From: Bacillota bacterium
Lineage (GTDB): Bacteria > Bacillota > Clostridia > Acetivibrionales > DSM-1351
DNA length: 25,108 nucleotides
Assembly: GCA_023443515.1 (NCBI GenBank)
Contig: JAEZUC010000017.1
Coordinates: 1 to 25,108, forward strand
Reading direction: 5' to 3'
Every line of letters starts with the position of its first letter. Within the stretch, counting starts at the first letter, position 1. The notes under the pieces were generated by a model. The model searched no databases, was not told where the DNA came from, and saw only the letters and a list, made by a program, of their open reading frames with translations. Made by a program: the position numbers and the translations under genes. Positions 22,360-25,108 of the stretch are shown one piece after another.

Positions 22360-22995
22360 CTATAAATAATCCATTGTAAAAACTTTTGGATATTCGGATA
22401 TATTATCTGCATTTATAGTTAGCTCATTACAAGGGTACTTTTTACCGTCCATTTTTTTCAGGAACTTTTTCGCTTTTGCCAAATCAAACAGCAGATGTTC
22501 TGTCTTATAGTGCATGGGAATTGAAACCCTTGGATTAATTGATTTGATAACCTCCATTGCCATATCTCCGTCAATTGTATATACCCCACCTATTGGTACA
22601 AGTAGTACATCCACCTTCCCTATCTCCTCAAGCTGTTCTTTAGATAAAACATGACCTAAATCACCTAAATGACAGATAGTAATCCCGTCAATTGAATAAA
22701 CGAATACTATATTTTTGCCCCTTTTTGCACCACCCGATTCATCATGAAATGTTGATATCCCTTTTATCGCTATATCTCTGTGTGTAAAATTGCCTGCATC
22801 TTTAATTTGAATAAAACTACCCTTCACCACCCCAGCATTGTCATGGTCAAAATGATTATGACTTACTGTTACAACATCTGCCTCCGTGTGCGGGAGAGGA
22901 TAACCCACCTGTTCATCAAAAGGGTCTGTCAGTATCCTTGTACCACTATCCGAAGTTATAAGAAAACACGAATGACCAAACCATTTAAGTTTCAT
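22360..22995 (-). CDS. Metallo-beta-lactamase-fold metal-dependent hydrolase
   Basis: A 211-residue cytoplasmic hydrolase of the MBL superfamily (UPF0173/UlaG-like). Metal-site motifs: SHNHFDHDN (about 45-53), a His in TFHDESGG (about 82-89), HLGDLGH (about 109-115) and PMHYKT (about 160-165). Substrate unknown; members include sugar-phosphate lactonases and nucleases, but the short length points to the small UPF0173 group. AGGAGGA precedes ATG 22995, and a TATAAT lies on the minus strand at 23026-23021. Co-directional with tag, 33 bases apart. Confidence 0.88.
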   Translation of the reverse strand: MKLKWFGHSCFLITSDSGTRILTDPFDEQVGYPLPHTEADVVTVSHNHFDHDNAGVVKGSFIQIKDAGNFTHRDIAIKGISTFHDESGGAKRGKNIVFVYSIDGITICHLGDLGHVLSKEQLEEIGKVDVLLVPIGGVYTIDGDMAMEVIKSINPRVSIPMHYKTEHLLFDLAKAKKFLKKMDGKKYPCNELTINADNISEYPKVFTMDYL

Positions 22996-23085
22996 ATATA
23001 TCCTCCTGTTTAAACTAAGTATTATACATTATTTTACTATAAATTCACTAAAGTTAATATAAAATTGGAAAAAGACCTCTTTTTT

Positions 23086-23108
23086 TAAATGATAATTATT
23101 ATCATTTA
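23086..23108 (+). promoter_or_regulatory. Fur box (23-bp perfect palindrome)
   Basis: TAAATGATAAT (23086-23096), a central T (23097) and ATTATCATTTA (23098-23108). It contains the GATAATNATTATC core of Fur operators. It abuts the -35 of the iron-transport promoter (23111), so iron-loaded Fur would repress it. Confidence 0.9.
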
Positions 23109-23110
23109 GC

Positions 23111-23140
23111 TTGACTTTTTCAAATATTATGTGTTATATT
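23111..23140 (+). promoter_or_regulatory. Promoter of the iron ABC transporter operon
   Basis: TTGACT (23111-23116), an 18-base spacer and TATATT (23135-23140). A small hairpin, GGTTAGC-ACAC-GCTAACC (23146-23163), would stand at the very 5' end of the transcript, perhaps protecting the mRNA. Confidence 0.75.
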
Positions 23141-23207
23141 TTACGGGTTAGCACACGCTAACCATGTCTAATACAACCAAAATAGTCATTTGAAGGAGGT
23201 GTTTTAA

Positions 23208-24278
23208 ATAAAGCATAAACAATTATTTGAGATAAAGGGAATCTATTTCACCACAGTATTTACCTTGCTGGCTGCCATCATTTTTTCATTATGTTTTTCG
23301 GCATCGGTTGGTCAAGCAGACGTTCCCCTGAAGCAAACGTTCAACATTCTGATTAGCAAAATAACCGGCGGTGCTTTCGGTTCTCTTGAAAATATACCAA
23401 AAGCTTTTGTTAACATTGTCTGGCAGGTCAGAATACCAAGAATTCTTTTTGCTGTTTTTATAGGGACAGCTCTTGCAGTCAGTGGTGCTGTTATGCAGGC
23501 TCTGGTGCAGAACCCCTTGGCCGACCCTTACATACTGGGTATTTCGTCAGGTTCCTCTTTAGGAGCAACATTTGCAATTTTAATTGGCTTCGGGGGAGGG
23601 ACAGTCTTTTCACAGTTTGGTTTGACATTCAGTGCCTTTTTAGGTGCAGTACTTGCATCTCTGTCAGTTTTATTGCTATCAAGTGTGGGCGGGCGGATGA
23701 CATCCATGAAACTGGTGTTGTCTGGTTCGGTTATTAGTGCCTTATTCAGTTCATTTTCCAGTATTATTGTCTACTTTTCAAATAATGCTGAGGGTATGAA
23801 AAGCGTTACCTTTTGGGCTATGGGAAGTCTCGCTTCATCAGGCTGGAGTAAGGTACCTGTTCTGGCTCTTGTGGTAAGCATAGTAACCGTATTTTTCCTA
23901 TTCCAGTATAGGATACTCAATACCATGCTATTAGGTGATGAGGCAGCTACAACACTAGGTATTCCTCTGTCAAAATACAGAAGGTTTTATATGCTGCTCA
24001 CTTCTCTGTTAACGGGTGTTGTTGTTGCATACTCCGGAATGATAGGCTTTATTGGTCTTATTATCCCTCATATTGTCAGAGGCTTTATCGGTTCAGACCA
24101 TAAACGTATGCTGCCTATGACTGCATTGACAGGCGCTCTGTTTTTAATATGGGCTGATGTGTTCTCCAGGATAATTGTGGAAAATGTAGAGTTACCAATA
24201 GGTATTATAACCGCAATCATAGGAGCACCAATGTTTATCTATATTATTGTAAAAAAAGGCTATAATTTTGGAGGGTAG
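23208..24278 (+). CDS. Iron-type ABC transporter permease (FecCD family), probable AUA start
   Basis: A FecCD/BtuC-family inner-membrane permease with about ten spans, importing ferric siderophore or a related chelate. Family motifs: RIPRILFAVFIGTALAVSGA, NPLADPYILGISSGSSLGA and GFIGLIIPHIVRGFIG. The only good ribosome site, AAGGAGGTG (23193-23200 region), lies 7-8 bases before an in-frame ATA at 23208, after an in-frame stop (23205). From there the frame reads (I/M)KHKQLFEIKGIYFTT into the first span, giving 356 residues. The next in-frame start, TTG 23265, has no ribosome site and would trim the N-terminus. The ATPase gene starts 1 base after the stop. Fur box upstream. Confidence 0.85.
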   Translation: MKHKQLFEIKGIYFTTVFTLLAAIIFSLCFSASVGQADVPLKQTFNILISKITGGAFGSLENIPKAFVNIVWQVRIPRILFAVFIGTALAVSGAVMQALVQNPLADPYILGISSGSSLGATFAILIGFGGGTVFSQFGLTFSAFLGAVLASLSVLLLSSVGGRMTSMKLVLSGSVISALFSSFSSIIVYFSNNAEGMKSVTFWAMGSLASSGWSKVPVLALVVSIVTVFFLFQYRILNTMLLGDEAATTLGIPLSKYRRFYMLLTSLLTGVVVAYSGMIGFIGLIIPHIVRGFIGSDHKRMLPMTALTGALFLIWADVFSRIIVENVELPIGIITAIIGAPMFIYIIVKKGYNFGG

Positions 24279-24279
24279 T

Positions 24280-25041
24280 ATGGAACTTAATGTTAAAAAT
24301 GTATGTGTATCAATCAACAAAAAAGAAATTGTAAAGGATGTTTCACTTCGCGTTAAAAACAAACAATTTGTGGGGATTATAGGCGCAAACGGCTGCGGTA
24401 AATCCACCCTGCTGAAAAGCATCTATAAAAGTCTGAAACCCCAAGAAGGCTCAGTGTTTTTAGACAAAGTTGATTTGCTGAATTCACCTCCGAAAAAGGT
24501 ATCTCAGAAAATGAGCGTTGTGGGCCAGTTCAATGAAATTAGCTTTGACCTCACTGTTTTTCAAATGGTTATGCTTGGTCGTACCCCGCACAAAAAACTT
24601 CTGGACTCAGATACCAAAGAGGACATTGATATAGTTCACCGTGCGATAGAACAAACCAACCTGACGGAATATATGAATAGAAGCTATTTAACATTATCAG
24701 GCGGTGAAAAGCAACGTGTTATTCTGGCCCGGGCCATTGCACAGCAGCCTTCTTTTTTGGTATTGGATGAGCCAACCAATCATCTTGATATACGTTATCA
24801 ATTGGAAGTCCTTCACTGCGTTAAAAATCTCAACATCGGCGTACTTGCGGCATTGCATGATTTGCAGATGGTGGCTGAATATTGTGATTATATTTATGCC
24901 ATGAAAAAAGGCAGGATAATTGCACACGGTAACCCAAAAGAACTTTTTACTGAAGAACTTGTAGCTGATTTATATGATGTTAAGTGCAAGATTTATGAAA
25001 ACCCCGTTTCAAATAATTTAAGCTTTGTATATCAAATTTAA
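24280..25041 (+). CDS. Iron-type ABC transporter ATP-binding protein
   Basis: A 253-residue ATPase of the FecE/BtuD type that powers the FecCD permease. Walker A GANGCGKST (about 34-42), Q-loop VVGQFNE (about 75-81), signature LSGGEKQRV (about 134-142), Walker B FLVLDEPTNHLD (about 155-166) and the switch His in ALHDLQ (about 188-193). ATG 24280 is chosen, with GGAGGG overlapping the permease stop, so the two are translationally coupled. A TTG at 24268 is a longer alternative. Confidence 0.94.
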   Translation: MELNVKNVCVSINKKEIVKDVSLRVKNKQFVGIIGANGCGKSTLLKSIYKSLKPQEGSVFLDKVDLLNSPPKKVSQKMSVVGQFNEISFDLTVFQMVMLGRTPHKKLLDSDTKEDIDIVHRAIEQTNLTEYMNRSYLTLSGGEKQRVILARAIAQQPSFLVLDEPTNHLDIRYQLEVLHCVKNLNIGVLAALHDLQMVAEYCDYIYAMKKGRIIAHGNPKELFTEELVADLYDVKCKIYENPVSNNLSFVYQI

Positions 25042-25052
25042 GGAGAACTTTT

Positions 25053-25108
25053 ATGAAAAAAATATCAACAATTTTTACAGCAATAATAATGACATTGACC
25101 TTTTTACT
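25053..25108 (+). CDS. Start of the cognate substrate-binding protein (partial)
   Basis: AAGGAGAA lies before ATG 25053, 11 bases after the ATPase stop. The visible 18 residues, MKKISTIFTAIIMTLTFL, are the start of a signal peptide. Gene order permease-ATPase-this predicts the extracellular iron-chelate binding lipoprotein, but the window ends before any diagnostic residue. Confidence 0.65.
   Translation, partial: MKKISTIFTAIIMTLTFL

Noticed and set aside
1..25108. CRISPR arrays, tRNA, rRNA, insertion sequences
   Set aside because: No regularly spaced repeats, no cloverleaf or rRNA-like sequence and no transposase reading frame were seen on either strand.

Overview
The window reads as a low-GC, strictly anaerobic, cellulosome-forming clostridium of the Ruminiclostridium type (R. 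cellulolyticum / R. papyrosolvens neighbourhood). The main reason is a complete family-5 cellulase with a C-terminal type I dockerin that closely resembles, from memory, R. cellulolyticum Cel5A (CelCCA). A second secreted protein with an N-terminal dockerin lies beside it. Strong AGGAGG ribosome sites, frequent TTG/GTG starts, a T-box leader and many strong intrinsic terminators fit Clostridia. The species name is inference. No phage structural cluster, IS element, CRISPR array, rRNA or tRNA was seen.

Layout. (1) 1-1475: a promoter and structured leader ending in an intrinsic terminator, which looks like a riboswitch of the DUF1646-associated (Na+) type. It precedes an untracked 30-residue membrane microprotein and a DUF1646 cation transporter. 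(2) 1499-2243: a DUF1858 two-cysteine protein diverges from an ArsR-type regulator across a perfect 13-bp inverted repeat. (3) 2276-6081: two phage-tail-collar (Mdp-like) proteins diverge from a methyl-accepting chemotaxis protein. The shared intergenic region holds four alternating copies of an 11-bp element. (4) 6133-9875: a thiazole operon thiS-thiF-thiG-thiH-tenI, headed by a consensus promoter and a strong hairpin-plus-T8 terminator just after the expected transcription start, with no recognisable TPP riboswitch. (5) 9804-11247: a PadR regulator and a HAAS-domain membrane protein with overlapping genes; the operator sits inside the promoter spacer. (6) 11296-13607: a flavodoxin-ferredoxin (EFR1-like) protein and a TviB/WbpO-like nucleotide-sugar dehydrogenase. 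(7) 13677-16536: a small GyrI-like protein, the dockerin protein of unknown function, and Cel5A. (8) 17043-19364: metG behind a T-box leader with an AUG specifier. (9) 19457-21602: a multicopper oxidase and a 120-residue partner, probably one transcription unit, with a possible sporulation-type promoter. (10) 21766-22995: Tag glycosylase and a metallo-beta-lactamase-fold hydrolase. (11) 23086-25108: a Fur box and an iron-type ABC importer (permease, ATPase, start of the binding protein). The permease appears to start at an AUA codon.

The genes are mostly independent housekeeping or accessory units. Best candidates for something undescribed: the Na+-type leader with its microprotein and DUF1646 transporter; the multicopper oxidase (full copper ligand set, type-1 site in the N-terminal domain) plus its partner in an anaerobe; the dockerin protein whose cohesin-recognition residues differ from those of the adjacent cellulase; the four-site element between the tail-collar and chemoreceptor genes; and the thiS leader attenuator.
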